This document shows, in pieces, positions 38,022 through 46,471 of a stretch of 64,000 nt of DNA. The position numbers and the translations under genes are program-made. The notes beneath the pieces are model-generated. The model had not been told where the DNA came from. It worked only from the letters and a program-made list of their open reading frames with translations, and did not search any database. Position 1 is the first letter of the stretch. Each line of letters opens with the position of its first letter. This DNA is from Allobosea thiooxidans (GTDB lineage Bacteria > Pseudomonadota > Alphaproteobacteria > Rhizobiales > Beijerinckiaceae): contig NZ_FUYX01000004.1 of assembly GCF_900168195.1 (NCBI RefSeq), positions 248,001 through 312,000 of the forward strand, written 5' to 3'.

Positions 38022-39542
38022 ATGGCCACAGCTCTGCCGAAAGACACGCTCGCCCTGCTCAAGCGCCTCGGGGTCTCCGACGCGGCCTATGCCGATGCCG
38101 GTCTGTCGGCGCGCTCGCCGATCACCGGCGAGACCGTGGTGACCCTGCGCGAAACCTCGCCTGCCGAGGCCGAGGCCGCGATCGGCCGGGCCCAGTCCGC
38201 CTATCTCGCCTGGCGCAAGGTGCCGGCGCCGCGGCGCGGCGAGTTCGTGCGCCTGCTCGGCGAGGAACTGCGCGCAGCCAAGACCGACCTCGGCCTGCTG
38301 GTGACACTGGAAGCCGGCAAGGTGACCTCCGAAGGCCTCGGCGAGGTTCAGGAGATGATCGACATCTGCGACTTCGCCGTCGGCCTGTCGCGCCAGCTCT
38401 ACGGCCTGACCATCGCCACCGAGCGCCCGAACCATCGCATGATGGAGACCTGGCACCCGATCGGCATCTGCGGCGTGATCTCGGCCTTCAACTTCCCGGT
38501 CGCGGTCTGGTCGTGGAACGCGGCGCTCGCCTTCGTCTGCGGCGACAGCGTCGTCTGGAAGCCCTCCGAGAAGACCCCGCTGACCGCGCTCGCCGTGCAG
38601 GCCATCGTCGAGAAGACGATGAAGCGCTTCGGCCCCGAGGCCCCGGTCGGCCTCTCCGAGGTCCTGATCGGCGGCCGCGAGATCGGCGACATTCTGGTCC
38701 AGGATCACCGCGTCCCGGTCGTCTCCGCCACCGGCTCGACCCGCATGGGCAAGGAAGTCGGCCAGAAGCTCGCCGCGCGCTTCGCCCGCGCCATCCTCGA
38801 GCTCGGCGGCAACAACGCCGCGATCGTGGCCCCCTCCGCCGATCTCGACATCGCGCTGCGCGGCATCGCCTTCGCGGCGATGGGCACCGCCGGCCAGCGC
38901 TGCACCACGCTGCGCCGCCTGATCGTGCATGAGAGCGTCTACGACCAGCTCGTGCCGAAGCTCGCCAAGGTCTACGGTTCGGTGAAGATCGGCGATCCGC
39001 GCGAGGCAGGCGTTCTGGTCGGCCCGCTGGTCGACGAGGCCGCCTATCAGGGCATGCAGAAGGCGCTTTCCGAGGCCAAGGCCGAGGGCGGCAAGGTCCA
39101 TGGCGGCGAGAAGGTCGATGTCGGCGTCGGCGGCTTCTATGTCCGCCCGGCCCTGGTCGAGATGCCCAGCCAGTGTGGCCCGGTCGAGCGCGAGACCTTC
39201 GCCCCGATCCTCTATGTCATGAAGTACAAGTCCATCGACGAGGCGATCGCAATCCAGAACGCGGTCGGCGCCGGCCTGTCCTCCTCGATCTTCACGCTCA
39301 ACATGCGCGAGGCCGAGCTCTTCGTCTCGGACGAGGGTTCGGATTGCGGCATCGCCAACGTCAATATCGGCCCCTCGGGCGCCGAGATCGGCGGCGCGTT
39401 CGGCGGCGAGAAGGAGACGGGCGGCGGCCGCGAGGCCGGCTCGGACGCCTGGAAGGCCTATATGCGCCGCGCCACCAACACGCTGAACTACGGCACCACC
39501 CTGCCGCTGGCGCAGGGCGTCAGCTTCGACGTGGACGCGTGA
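38022..39542 (+). CDS. Aldehyde dehydrogenase, ALDH7/AmaB type (piperideine-6-carboxylate / aminoadipate-semialdehyde dehydrogenase)
   Basis: 506 residues, NAD-dependent, cytoplasmic. Catalytic Cys294 lies in GTAGQRCTTLRR, the general base Glu in LELGGNNAAIV, and ISAFNFPVAVWSWN and GGEKETGGGREAGSDAWK are features of ALDH7A1/AmaB proteins. The family oxidises L-2-aminoadipate semialdehyde (open form of piperideine-6-carboxylate) to 2-aminoadipate in lysine breakdown. Downstream glutaryl-CoA genes support this role. Start ATG 38022 follows GGAAGACG. Confidence 0.88.
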   Translation: MATALPKDTLALLKRLGVSDAAYADAGLSARSPITGETVVTLRETSPAEAEAAIGRAQSAYLAWRKVPAPRRGEFVRLLGEELRAAKTDLGLLVTLEAGKVTSEGLGEVQEMIDICDFAVGLSRQLYGLTIATERPNHRMMETWHPIGICGVISAFNFPVAVWSWNAALAFVCGDSVVWKPSEKTPLTALAVQAIVEKTMKRFGPEAPVGLSEVLIGGREIGDILVQDHRVPVVSATGSTRMGKEVGQKLAARFARAILELGGNNAAIVAPSADLDIALRGIAFAAMGTAGQRCTTLRRLIVHESVYDQLVPKLAKVYGSVKIGDPREAGVLVGPLVDEAAYQGMQKALSEAKAEGGKVHGGEKVDVGVGGFYVRPALVEMPSQCGPVERETFAPILYVMKYKSIDEAIAIQNAVGAGLSSSIFTLNMREAELFVSDEGSDCGIANVNIGPSGAEIGGAFGGEKETGGGREAGSDAWKAYMRRATNTLNYGTTLPLAQGVSFDVDA

Positions 39543-39550
39543 CACGGAAC

Positions 39551-39643
39551 GTCATTCCCGGGTGCTGCGCAGCGGCGACCCGGGAAACTCATGACAAGAA
39601 GACACTGGTTTCCGGGATGGCCGGGTCAAGCCCGACCATGACG
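39551..39643. repeat. Dispersed two-hairpin intergenic repeat, copy 2
   Basis: First hairpin TTCCCGGGT pairs with ACCCGGGAA. Second hairpin (ATGGCCGGG / CCCGACCAT, then GACG) is nearly identical to that in copy 3. Lies between the dehydrogenase and glutaryl-CoA dehydrogenase genes. Confidence 0.8.
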
Positions 39644-39668
39644 GTCTGAATATCGGGAGACGAACACC

Positions 39669-40865
39669 ATGGCCGGCAGCCACAAGCTCGCGCAGCTCAA
39701 CTGGGACGATGCCTTCCTGCTCGACGAGCAGCTCACCGAAGACGAGCGGCTGATCCGCGACACCGCCCGCGCCTACGCGCAGGAGAAGCTCGCGCCGCGC
39801 GTCCACGACGCCTATCTCGAGGAAAAGACCGATCGCGCCATCTTCAACGAGATGGGCTCGCTCGGCCTGCTCGGCGTGACGATCCCCGAGAAGTACGGTT
39901 GCGCCGGCGCCAACTACGTCTCCTACGGTCTCGTCGCCCGCGAGGTCGAGCGCATCGATTCCGGCTATCGCTCGATGATGAGCGTGCAGTCCTCGCTGGT
40001 GATGTTCCCGATCCATGCCTATGGCAGCGAAGAGCAGCGCCAGAAGTACCTGCCCAAGCTCGCCTCGGGCGAATGGGTCGGCTGCTTCGGCCTGACCGAG
40101 CCGGATGCCGGTTCCGATCCCGGCGGCATGAAGACCCGCGCCGAGAAGGTCGCCGACGGCTACAAGCTGACCGGCTCGAAGATGTGGATCTCGAACTCGC
40201 CGATCGCCGACGTCTTCGTCGTCTGGGCGAAGTCGGCCGCGCATGATAACCAGATCCGCGGCTTCATCCTCGAAAAGGGCATGAAGGGCCTCTCGGCGCC
40301 GAAGATCGGCGGCAAGCTCTCGCTGCGCGCCTCGATCACCGGCGAGGTCGTCATGGACGGCGTCATCGTGCCGGAAGACAACATCCTGCCGAACGTCTCG
40401 GGGCTCAAGGGCCCGTTCGGCTGCCTCAACCGCGCCCGCTACGGCATCTCCTGGGGCGTCATGGGCGCCGCCGAGGACTGCTTCCACCGCGCCCGCCAGT
40501 ACGGGCTCGACCGCAAGCAGTTCAACAAGCCGCTGGCCCAGACGCAGCTCTACCAGAAGAAGCTCGCGGACATGCTGACTGAGATCACGCTCGGCCTGCA
40601 GGGCAGCTTGCGCGTCGGGCGCCTGCTCGACGAGGGCAAGATGGCCCCGGAGATGATCTCTCTTGTCAAGCGCAACAACTGCGGCAAGGCGCTCGACATC
40701 GCCCGCCAGGCCCGCGACATGCACGGCGGCAATGGCATCCAGATCGAGTATCAGGTGATGCGCCATGCGGCGAACCTCGAGACGGTGAACACCTATGAGG
40801 GCACGCATGACGTCCATGCGCTGATCCTCGGCCGGGCGATCACTGGCCTGCAGGCGTTCTTCTGA
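39669..40865 (+). CDS. gcdH: Glutaryl-CoA dehydrogenase
   Basis: FAD acyl-CoA dehydrogenase that oxidises and decarboxylates glutaryl-CoA to crotonyl-CoA. 398 residues, as expected. Motifs: [51 protein letters not shown], and the C-terminal catalytic Glu in [20 protein letters not shown]; these are characteristic of GcdH rather than of straight-chain dehydrogenases. ATG follows GGGAGA. Part of the lysine/glutarate block with the class III CoA-transferase downstream. Confidence 0.93.
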   Translation: MAGSHKLAQLNWDDAFLLDEQLTEDERLIRDTARAYAQEKLAPRVHDAYLEEKTDRAIFNEMGSLGLLGVTIPEKYGCAGANYVSYGLVAREVERIDSGYRSMMSVQSSLVMFPIHAYGSEEQRQKYLPKLASGEWVGCFGLTEPDAGSDPGGMKTRAEKVADGYKLTGSKMWISNSPIADVFVVWAKSAAHDNQIRGFILEKGMKGLSAPKIGGKLSLRASITGEVVMDGVIVPEDNILPNVSGLKGPFGCLNRARYGISWGVMGAAEDCFHRARQYGLDRKQFNKPLAQTQLYQKKLADMLTEITLGLQGSLRVGRLLDEGKMAPEMISLVKRNNCGKALDIARQARDMHGGNGIQIEYQVMRHAANLETVNTYEGTHDVHALILGRAITGLQAFF

Positions 40866-40877
40866 GCGCAACAAGGC

Positions 40878-40956
40878 GTCATGCCCGGGCTCGCCCCGGG
40901 CATCTCGTCCCTCGTGAACCTCCCCGGAGATGGTCGGGTCAAGCCCGACCATGACG
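40878..40956. repeat. Dispersed two-hairpin intergenic repeat, copy 3
   Basis: First hairpin GTCATGCCCGGG pairs with CCCCGGGCAT; second hairpin ATGGTCGGG pairs with CCCGACCAT, then GACG. Occupies most of the spacer between gcdH and the CoA-transferase gene, 18 bases before that ATG. Confidence 0.82.
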
Positions 40957-40973
40957 CCCGAGTCGAACCCGCC

Positions 40974-42158
40974 ATGACGACCCCACCGCTTACCGGCCTG
41001 CGCGTCCTCGAACTGGCGCGCATCCTCGCAGGTCCCTGGATCGGCCAGTTGCTCGCCGATCTCGGCGCCGATGTCGTCAAGGTCGAGGCGCCGGAAGGCG
41101 ACGACACCCGCAAATGGGGCCCTCCCTTCGTCGAAGGCACCGGCGAGGAGCATCTCTCGGCCGCCTATTTCCACGCCGCCAATCGTGGCAAGCGCTCGAT
41201 CACCGCCGATTTCCGCACAGCGGAGGGGCAGGCGCTGGTCAAGCGGCTCGCCGCCCATGCCGATGTGGTGGTCGAGAACTTCAAAGTCGGTGGCCTCGAG
41301 AAGTACGGGCTCGACGCGGCCTCGCTGCGCAAGCAATTCCCGCAGCTCGTCTATTGCTCTGTCACCGGCTTCGGGCAGGACGGCCCCTATGCGCCGCGCG
41401 CCGGCTACGACTTCCTCGTCCAGGGCATGGGCGGGGCGATGTCGATCACCGGCGAGCCTGAGGGCGCACCGATGAAAGCCGGCTACGCCGTCGCCGACAT
41501 CTATACCGGGCTCTACGCCACGGTCGGCATCCTCTCGGCACTGCGCCAGCGCGACACGACCGGCGAAGGCGCGACGCTCGACCTCGCCTTGCTCGACTCG
41601 CAGGTCGCGGTGCTCGGCAACCAGGCGATGAACTATCTCGTCGGCGGAAACCCGCCGCCGCGCCTCGGCAACGCGCATCCCAACATCGTGCCCTATGATG
41701 TGTTCCCGGTTGCGGACGGGCACATCATCATCGCGACAGGCAATGACGGGCAGTGGCGCAAGCTCTGCGAAGTCCTGGGCGAACCGGCGCTGGCCGACCA
41801 CCCCGACTATCTCGACAACAAATCGCGGGTGAAGAATCGCGTCGCGCTGACCGCCAAACTGCACCTGCTTTGCCAGCGCTATGCCAAGGCCGATCTGCTG
41901 GCCGGGCTGGAGAAGGTCGGCGTGCCCGCCGGGCCGATCAACGATATCGGCGAGGTCTTCGCAGACCCGCAGGTGATCGCGCGCAGCGTCAGGGTCGACC
42001 TGCCGAGCGCGGCCGCCAAGGCAGGACATATTCCGACCGTCGCCTCGCCCATCGTCATGAACGGCGTGCGGCAGGTCGCCGGGCGCCCGAGCCCGCGGCT
42101 CGGCGAGCATGCTGACGACATTTTGAACGATCCGGCCTGGGGCGGGCCGGCGCGATGA
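40974..42158 (+). CDS. Class III CoA-transferase (CaiB/BaiF), probable glutarate CoA-transferase
   Basis: 394 residues. Family marks: LTGLRVLELARILAGPWIGQ at the start, VENFKVGGLEKYGLD, and the catalytic Asp175 in AVADIYTGLYA, followed by GYDFLVQGMGG-type substrate elements. Class III enzymes move CoA from one acid to another. Position beside gcdH suggests succinyl-CoA:glutarate CoA transfer, like human SUGCT (inference from context). ATG 40974 has no strong ribosome site, so translation may depend on upstream genes or be modest. Confidence 0.87.
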   Translation: MTTPPLTGLRVLELARILAGPWIGQLLADLGADVVKVEAPEGDDTRKWGPPFVEGTGEEHLSAAYFHAANRGKRSITADFRTAEGQALVKRLAAHADVVVENFKVGGLEKYGLDAASLRKQFPQLVYCSVTGFGQDGPYAPRAGYDFLVQGMGGAMSITGEPEGAPMKAGYAVADIYTGLYATVGILSALRQRDTTGEGATLDLALLDSQVAVLGNQAMNYLVGGNPPPRLGNAHPNIVPYDVFPVADGHIIIATGNDGQWRKLCEVLGEPALADHPDYLDNKSRVKNRVALTAKLHLLCQRYAKADLLAGLEKVGVPAGPINDIGEVFADPQVIARSVRVDLPSAAAKAGHIPTVASPIVMNGVRQVAGRPSPRLGEHADDILNDPAWGGPAR

Positions 42159-42165
42159 CACTCAC

Positions 42166-42252
42166 CGTCATTGCGAGCGCAGCGAAGCAATCCAGGAGGG
42201 CTCGCTCGACGTCCCCCTGGATTGCTTCGTCGCTGCGCTCCTCGCAATGACG
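42166..42252. repeat. Long near-perfect hairpin repeat
   Basis: The left arm begins CGTCATTGCGAGCGCAGCGA and the right arm ends GCTCCTCGCAATGACG. About 30 bases pair with a few interruptions around a 17-base loop. This is a widespread bacterial intergenic repeat type (TTGCGAGC-AGCGAAGCAATCC). It lies between the CoA-transferase and TPP-enzyme genes and could form a strong RNA hairpin that separates their expression. Confidence 0.85.
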
Positions 42253-42275
42253 GCAAGGGCAAGGGAACAAGAGCA

Positions 42276-43952
42276 ATGGCTAATCGTACCGGCGGGCAGA
42301 TCCTCGTCGACCAGCTTCTGATCCATGGCGCGACCGACGCCTTCTGCGTGCCGGGCGAGAGCTATCTCGCCGTGCTCGACGCCCTGCACGACGCCTCGAT
42401 GAAGGTCACCATCTGCCGGGCCGAAGGCGGCGCCTGCATGATGGCCGAGGCCGCCGGCAAGCTCACCGGCAAGCCCGGCATCTGCTTCGTGACGCGCGGC
42501 CCCGGCGCCACCAATGCCTCGCCCGGCATCCATATCGCCGACCAGGACTCGACCCCGCTGATCCTCTTCGTCGGCCAGATCGAGCGCGGCATGCGCGAGC
42601 GCGAGGCCTTCCAGGAGCTCGACTACCGCGCCGTCTTCGGCACGATGACGAAATGGGCGACCGAGATCGACGATGCCGCGCGCATTCCGGAGATCATCAG
42701 CCGCGCCTTCCATGTCGCGACCTCCGGCCGCCCCGGCCCCGTGGTGATCGCGCTGCCCGAGGACGTGCTGACCGACCTCGCCGACGTCGCCGACGCCGAG
42801 CCCTATGAGATCACCGAGCAGCACCCCTCGCCGGTGCAGATGAACGAACTCGCCAAGCGCTTCGCCGCGGCCAAGTCGCCGATCGCCATCCTCGGCGGCT
42901 CGCGCTGGAGTCCGGAGACGATCGCCGACTTCCAGGCGTTTGCCGCGCGTTTCGATCTGCCGGTCGCGGTTTCCTTCCGCCGCCAGATGCTGTTCCCGGC
43001 CGACCATCCGAACTTCGCCGGCGATCTCGGCATCGGCCCGAACCCCAAGCTGCTTGCCCGCATCAAGGAGAGCGACCTCGTCCTGCTGATCGGCGGGCGT
43101 CTCTCGGAGATGCCGAGCCAGTCCTACACCCTGTTCGGCATCCCCAATCCGGGCCGGCCGCTGGTCCATGTCCACCCCGATCCGGAAGAGCTCGGCCGGG
43201 TCTATCGCCCGACGCTGGCGATCAACGCCTCGCCGGCCGGCTTCTGTGCCGCTCTGACGAAGCTCGAGCCGCCGAAGGACCCGGCCTGGAAGGGCGCGAG
43301 CGCGGCCGCGCATGAGGCCTATATCGCCTGGAGCGAGCAACCGGCGCCCGTGGCCGGTGAGTTCCATCCCGGCGAGATGGTGCGCTGGCTGCGCAGCCAG
43401 CTCCCCGACGACGCCATCATGTGCAACGGCGCCGGCAATTACGCGACCTGGGTGCACCGCTTCCACCGCTTCAACAAGTTCGCGACGCAGCTCGCGCCGA
43501 CCTCGGGCTCGATGGGCTATGGCGTGCCGGCTGCCATCGGCGCCAAGCGGATCTTCCCGGAACGCACCGTCGTCGCCTTTGCCGGCGACGGCTGTTTCCT
43601 GATGAACGGCCAGGATTTCGCAACCGCCGTGCAATACGACCTGCCGGTGATCATCGTCGTGGTCGACAACGGCATGTACGGCACGATTCGCATGCATCAG
43701 GAGCGCGAATATCCCGGCCGCGTCTCGGCGACGACGCTGAAGAACCCGGATTTCGCGGCTTACGCCAAGGCCTTCGGCGGCCATGGCGAGCGCGTCGAGA
43801 AGACCGAGGAATTCGCGCCAGCCTTCGAGCGCGCAGTGAAGAGCGGCAAGCCCGCGATCATCCACTGCCTGCTCGATCCCGAAGCGATCACCCCGGCGAA
43901 GTCGCTCTCGACGATCCGGGCGGAAGCTTTCGCGGCACAGGGCAAGCGCTGA
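42276..43952 (+). CDS. Thiamine-pyrophosphate-dependent enzyme (acetolactate synthase/2-oxoacid decarboxylase family)
   Basis: 558 residues with the three usual domains: N-terminal Pyr domain (catalytic Glu in CRAEGGACMMAEAAG, about residue 50), middle Rossmann domain, and C-terminal PP domain with the TPP motif GDGCFLMNGQDFATAVQ ending in VVVDN (about 437-464). The sequence is ALS-like, but no regulatory subunit gene is near, so a true acetolactate synthase is doubtful. In this setting it could decarboxylate 2-oxoadipate or a similar 2-oxoacid (hypothesis). Start ATG 42276. Confidence 0.85.
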   Translation: MANRTGGQILVDQLLIHGATDAFCVPGESYLAVLDALHDASMKVTICRAEGGACMMAEAAGKLTGKPGICFVTRGPGATNASPGIHIADQDSTPLILFVGQIERGMREREAFQELDYRAVFGTMTKWATEIDDAARIPEIISRAFHVATSGRPGPVVIALPEDVLTDLADVADAEPYEITEQHPSPVQMNELAKRFAAAKSPIAILGGSRWSPETIADFQAFAARFDLPVAVSFRRQMLFPADHPNFAGDLGIGPNPKLLARIKESDLVLLIGGRLSEMPSQSYTLFGIPNPGRPLVHVHPDPEELGRVYRPTLAINASPAGFCAALTKLEPPKDPAWKGASAAAHEAYIAWSEQPAPVAGEFHPGEMVRWLRSQLPDDAIMCNGAGNYATWVHRFHRFNKFATQLAPTSGSMGYGVPAAIGAKRIFPERTVVAFAGDGCFLMNGQDFATAVQYDLPVIIVVVDNGMYGTIRMHQEREYPGRVSATTLKNPDFAAYAKAFGGHGERVEKTEEFAPAFERAVKSGKPAIIHCLLDPEAITPAKSLSTIRAEAFAAQGKR

Positions 43953-44049
43953 TCGCGCCACGGTGAAAATTCGCCCCCGCGCCTGAACCGGAGCCGAACC
44001 TTTCGCGACCAATCGTCGTTGAGGAGACGACGACGCGGAGGGCTCGGCC

Positions 44050-44562
44050 ATGAGACATGGATTTGCGATCCGGTTCGGGATGGCGGCTCTGATCGCCGTC
44101 ACGGCCGCGCCCGGCGCCAGGGCACAGGGGCTTTTCGACGGCCTGGCGCGGGCGATCTTCGGTCAGCCCCGCCTGTACGCCTCGCCGATCTACGAGTTCG
44201 ACGACGAGCGGCCGCGGGCCAGGCCCCGCCCGCGGGCACCCGAGACCTCGTCGAAGCCCAAGCCCCCGGTCGTCAAGCTCGACCCGCAGGCCGACCGGAA
44301 CTGGTATCTGAAGGACCCGACTCTGCGGCGAGGCGATATCGTCGTCACAGCAAACGGCGTGCTGGTCTATCAGGGCCGCGACAGCGATGCGGCACGCCCG
44401 GCCGATTTCGCCGCCCTTGGCGGCAGCGACCCCAAAGGCTGGAAGCAGAAGCTGGAAACCGCAGCCGCCGGAGGCCGCACCATGTTCCACAGCGAGCCGG
44501 CCAGAACGGAAGCCGTGACTGCGGAGGCCGCCGAGAACGGCCAGGCGGAGCCGAACCGCTAG
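44050..44562 (+). CDS. Exported protein of an unrecognised family, paralogue 1
   Basis: 170 residues with a signal peptide (cleavage after ARA near residue 25). The mature region starts with GLFDGLARAIFGQP, then a Pro/Arg-rich linker. A conserved core follows: SSKPKPPVVKLDP, NWYLKDPTLRRGDIVVTANG and VLVYQGRDSD, then a helical end WKQKLETAAAGGRTMF. The same core recurs in the gene at 45925-46461. No family recognised; periplasmic and possibly a basic-rich wall or redox partner. Ribosome site GGAGGG is upstream. Confidence 0.75.
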   Translation: MRHGFAIRFGMAALIAVTAAPGARAQGLFDGLARAIFGQPRLYASPIYEFDDERPRARPRPRAPETSSKPKPPVVKLDPQADRNWYLKDPTLRRGDIVVTANGVLVYQGRDSDAARPADFAALGGSDPKGWKQKLETAAAGGRTMFHSEPARTEAVTAEAAENGQAEPNR

Positions 44563-44569
44563 AGAGCGA

Positions 44570-45133
44570 CTAACGCCAGCGCTGGCCGAACCACATCCGG
44601 CCGAGCAGGCCATCGCGCCAGAGCAGCATATGGACGGCCACCGCGGCCAAATGCACCGCGCCAAGCCCGATCAGGATGTTACCGAGCTGATTATGCATCC
44701 ACAGCATCCGCCGGTAGGTGGCTGGGTCCGGGCCGATCGGATGCGGCACGGGGAACAGCCCGAAATAGAGCGTCGGGATCTGGATCGGGGCGGCTGCCGC
44801 CATGAGCAGCCCCGTCACCGGCAGCGCCAGCAGGCAAAGATACAGCGCGGCATGGACGCTCGCCGCGGCGCCGCGCAGCCAGGGATTGCGCTCGAATGGC
44901 TCCGGTTGGGGCATAGCGAGGCGCAGCATCAGGCGCAGCACGACGAAGAGCGCGATCGTCAGCCCCACGGATTTGTGGCGCTGGTAGAGCTCGAAGCGGG
45001 AGATGAGATCGCGGCTCTCGTCTCGCATCGGGCCGGCGATCCAGAACTGGAACAGCACGAGCAGGAGCGTCAGCCAGTGCAGCGCAACGCTGGCCGGATG
45101 CCACCGCGCCGGCCGATCGGGGCTGCAGCTCAT
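44570..45133 (-). CDS. Cytochrome b561 family protein
   Basis: 187 residues, four membrane helices, di-haem inner-membrane electron carrier. Candidate haem histidines: WHPASVALHWLTLLL in helix 1, YQRHKSVGL in helix 2, WMHNQLGNILI and AVHLAAVAVHML in the last helices. YceI lies just upstream, with ATG and stop overlapping by 4 bases. The pair is a frequent combination in which YceI binds a lipid quinone-like molecule and the cytochrome handles electrons (inference). Confidence 0.9.
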   Translation of the reverse strand: MSCSPDRPARWHPASVALHWLTLLLVLFQFWIAGPMRDESRDLISRFELYQRHKSVGLTIALFVVLRLMLRLAMPQPEPFERNPWLRGAAASVHAALYLCLLALPVTGLLMAAAAPIQIPTLYFGLFPVPHPIGPDPATYRRMLWMHNQLGNILIGLGAVHLAAVAVHMLLWRDGLLGRMWFGQRWR

Positions 45134-45693
45134 CGCCTCAGGCGCCCCTTGATGACGATGTCGATGCGATCGTCGACGACGTTGACGTCTTGGCCGATGC
45201 CATAGGCCGGCCGCAGGAAGCTGCCGCTGGCCTGGAAGGGCAGCGCGTCGCCGCGCTTCGCCCGCTCGATATCGCCGGCTACGTTCGCCGTGACGGTGAA
45301 TGGCTGGGTCACGCCCTTGATCGTCAGCCTGCCGCGAATGTCGAGGCTGTGCTCGCTGGTGCGCGATACGCTCTCCGAGACGAAGCTCGCCATCGGGTAC
45401 CGGGCGGCATCGAGCATGCTGGGCCCGACGATGAAGCCATCGACCAGCGCCGAGCCCGCCTTGATCGACGCCGTTTCAAGCGTCACGCGGACGCGGCTGC
45501 GCTCGGGATGGTCGAAATCGATGGCGAAATTGCCGTCATAGCGTTCGAAGCGCCCCGTCGTGACCACCGCCCCGAAGCGATGCCCGACAAAGCTGATCTC
45601 GGTTGTGCCGCGATCGAAGCTCCAGGTGGACTGAGCCTGCGCCTGCACGGCGGCGAAGGACATTGCGAGAAGGAAGGCGACGACCCTGGCCAT
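45130..45693 (-). CDS. YceI-family periplasmic lipocalin-like protein
   Basis: 187 residues with a signal peptide (cleavage after AQA near residue 20). Family motifs: STWSFDRGTTEISFVGHRFG at the mature start, ASFVSESVSRT, and GRLTIKGVTQPFTV. YceI proteins form a hollow beta-barrel that binds isoprenoid chains. It overlaps the cytochrome b561 gene. GGAGG precedes the ATG. Confidence 0.92.
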   Translation of the reverse strand: MARVVAFLLAMSFAAVQAQAQSTWSFDRGTTEISFVGHRFGAVVTTGRFERYDGNFAIDFDHPERSRVRVTLETASIKAGSALVDGFIVGPSMLDAARYPMASFVSESVSRTSEHSLDIRGRLTIKGVTQPFTVTANVAGDIERAKRGDALPFQASGSFLRPAYGIGQDVNVVDDRIDIVIKGRLRR

Positions 45694-45798
45694 GGCGGCC
45701 TCCGGCAGATGCCCGCGGGACGGTGCGACGATCCATCAACTTGAAGGAAAAGCCATGGCGGAGAAGGCCGGACACGGAAAGGTGATTCAAGATCGATG

Positions 45799-45812
45799 CA
45801 TCAAGGTTGATG
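45799..45812. promoter_or_regulatory. Palindrome in the YceI/paralogue 2 spacer
   Basis: CATCAA-GG-TTGATG is a perfect inverted repeat in the middle of the 231-base divergent spacer. Possible operator; no regulator is linked. Confidence 0.35.
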
Positions 45813-45924
45813 CGAACCTCCGGCAGCGGCAGCCGGTTGACCGCTCGTTAAGCGCGCTGGCGCCATGGGGTTGAAACTTCCCGCCGACTCGTCAGTTGTG
45901 TCTCCGCAGGGGGAGGCCGACGGA

Positions 45925-46461
45925 ATGACGGGACAGTTGCGCAGTGTCGTGTGTGTCGCAGCCGCGATCAGCATCGCCGCGACCATGCCGGCCAGTGCCG
46001 CCGGCTTCCTCGACGATCTCGCCAAGGCGCTGTTCGGGCAGCCACAGCCGCGCCGGTGGGTCGAAGTCGAGCCCTATGATCCGCTCAACGTTACGGTAAA
46101 GCCGCGCCGGAAACGCGCCGCCTCGGCCGAGACGACCTCCAAGCCCAAGCCGCCGATCGTCAAGCTCGATCCGCAGCGCGATCCCGACTGGTATCTGAAG
46201 GATCCGACGTTGCGCCGCGGCGATGTCGTCGTCACCGCACGCGGCGTGCTGGTCTATAAGGGCCGGAACAGCGATCACCTGATCGAGGGCGATTTCACCG
46301 GGCTTGGCGGAAAATCAGGCGAGAAGGGCTGGAAGGGACAGCTCCAGGCTGCCGCGGCCGGCGGCCGCAGCTTCTTCCGCGATTTCCGCGATGCGCCTCC
46401 GCTCCCGCCGGAGCTCTCGCTGGCCCAGCCGACTGCTCTGATCGAACCGGCCGGGCGCTAG
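45925..46461 (+). CDS. Exported protein of an unrecognised family, paralogue 2
   Basis: 178 residues from ATG 45925, chosen for the GGGGGAGG site before it and the clean signal peptide that follows (cleavage near ASA, about residue 24); an earlier ATG at 45865 would add a polar stretch ahead of the signal. Mature core matches paralogue 1: LFGQP, SKPKPPIVKLDPQ, DWYLKDPTLRRGDVVVTARG and VLVYKGRNSD. The last 40 residues differ between the two copies. Function unknown; retained as a pair flanking the b561-YceI operon. Confidence 0.75.
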   Translation: MTGQLRSVVCVAAAISIAATMPASAAGFLDDLAKALFGQPQPRRWVEVEPYDPLNVTVKPRRKRAASAETTSKPKPPIVKLDPQRDPDWYLKDPTLRRGDVVVTARGVLVYKGRNSDHLIEGDFTGLGGKSGEKGWKGQLQAAAAGGRSFFRDFRDAPPLPPELSLAQPTALIEPAGR

Positions 46462-46471
46462 CTTCCTTGCC

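Noticed and set aside
42276-43952. Naming the TPP enzyme ilvB (acetolactate synthase)
   Set aside because: No small-subunit gene or other branched-chain synthesis genes are near, and the context is catabolic.
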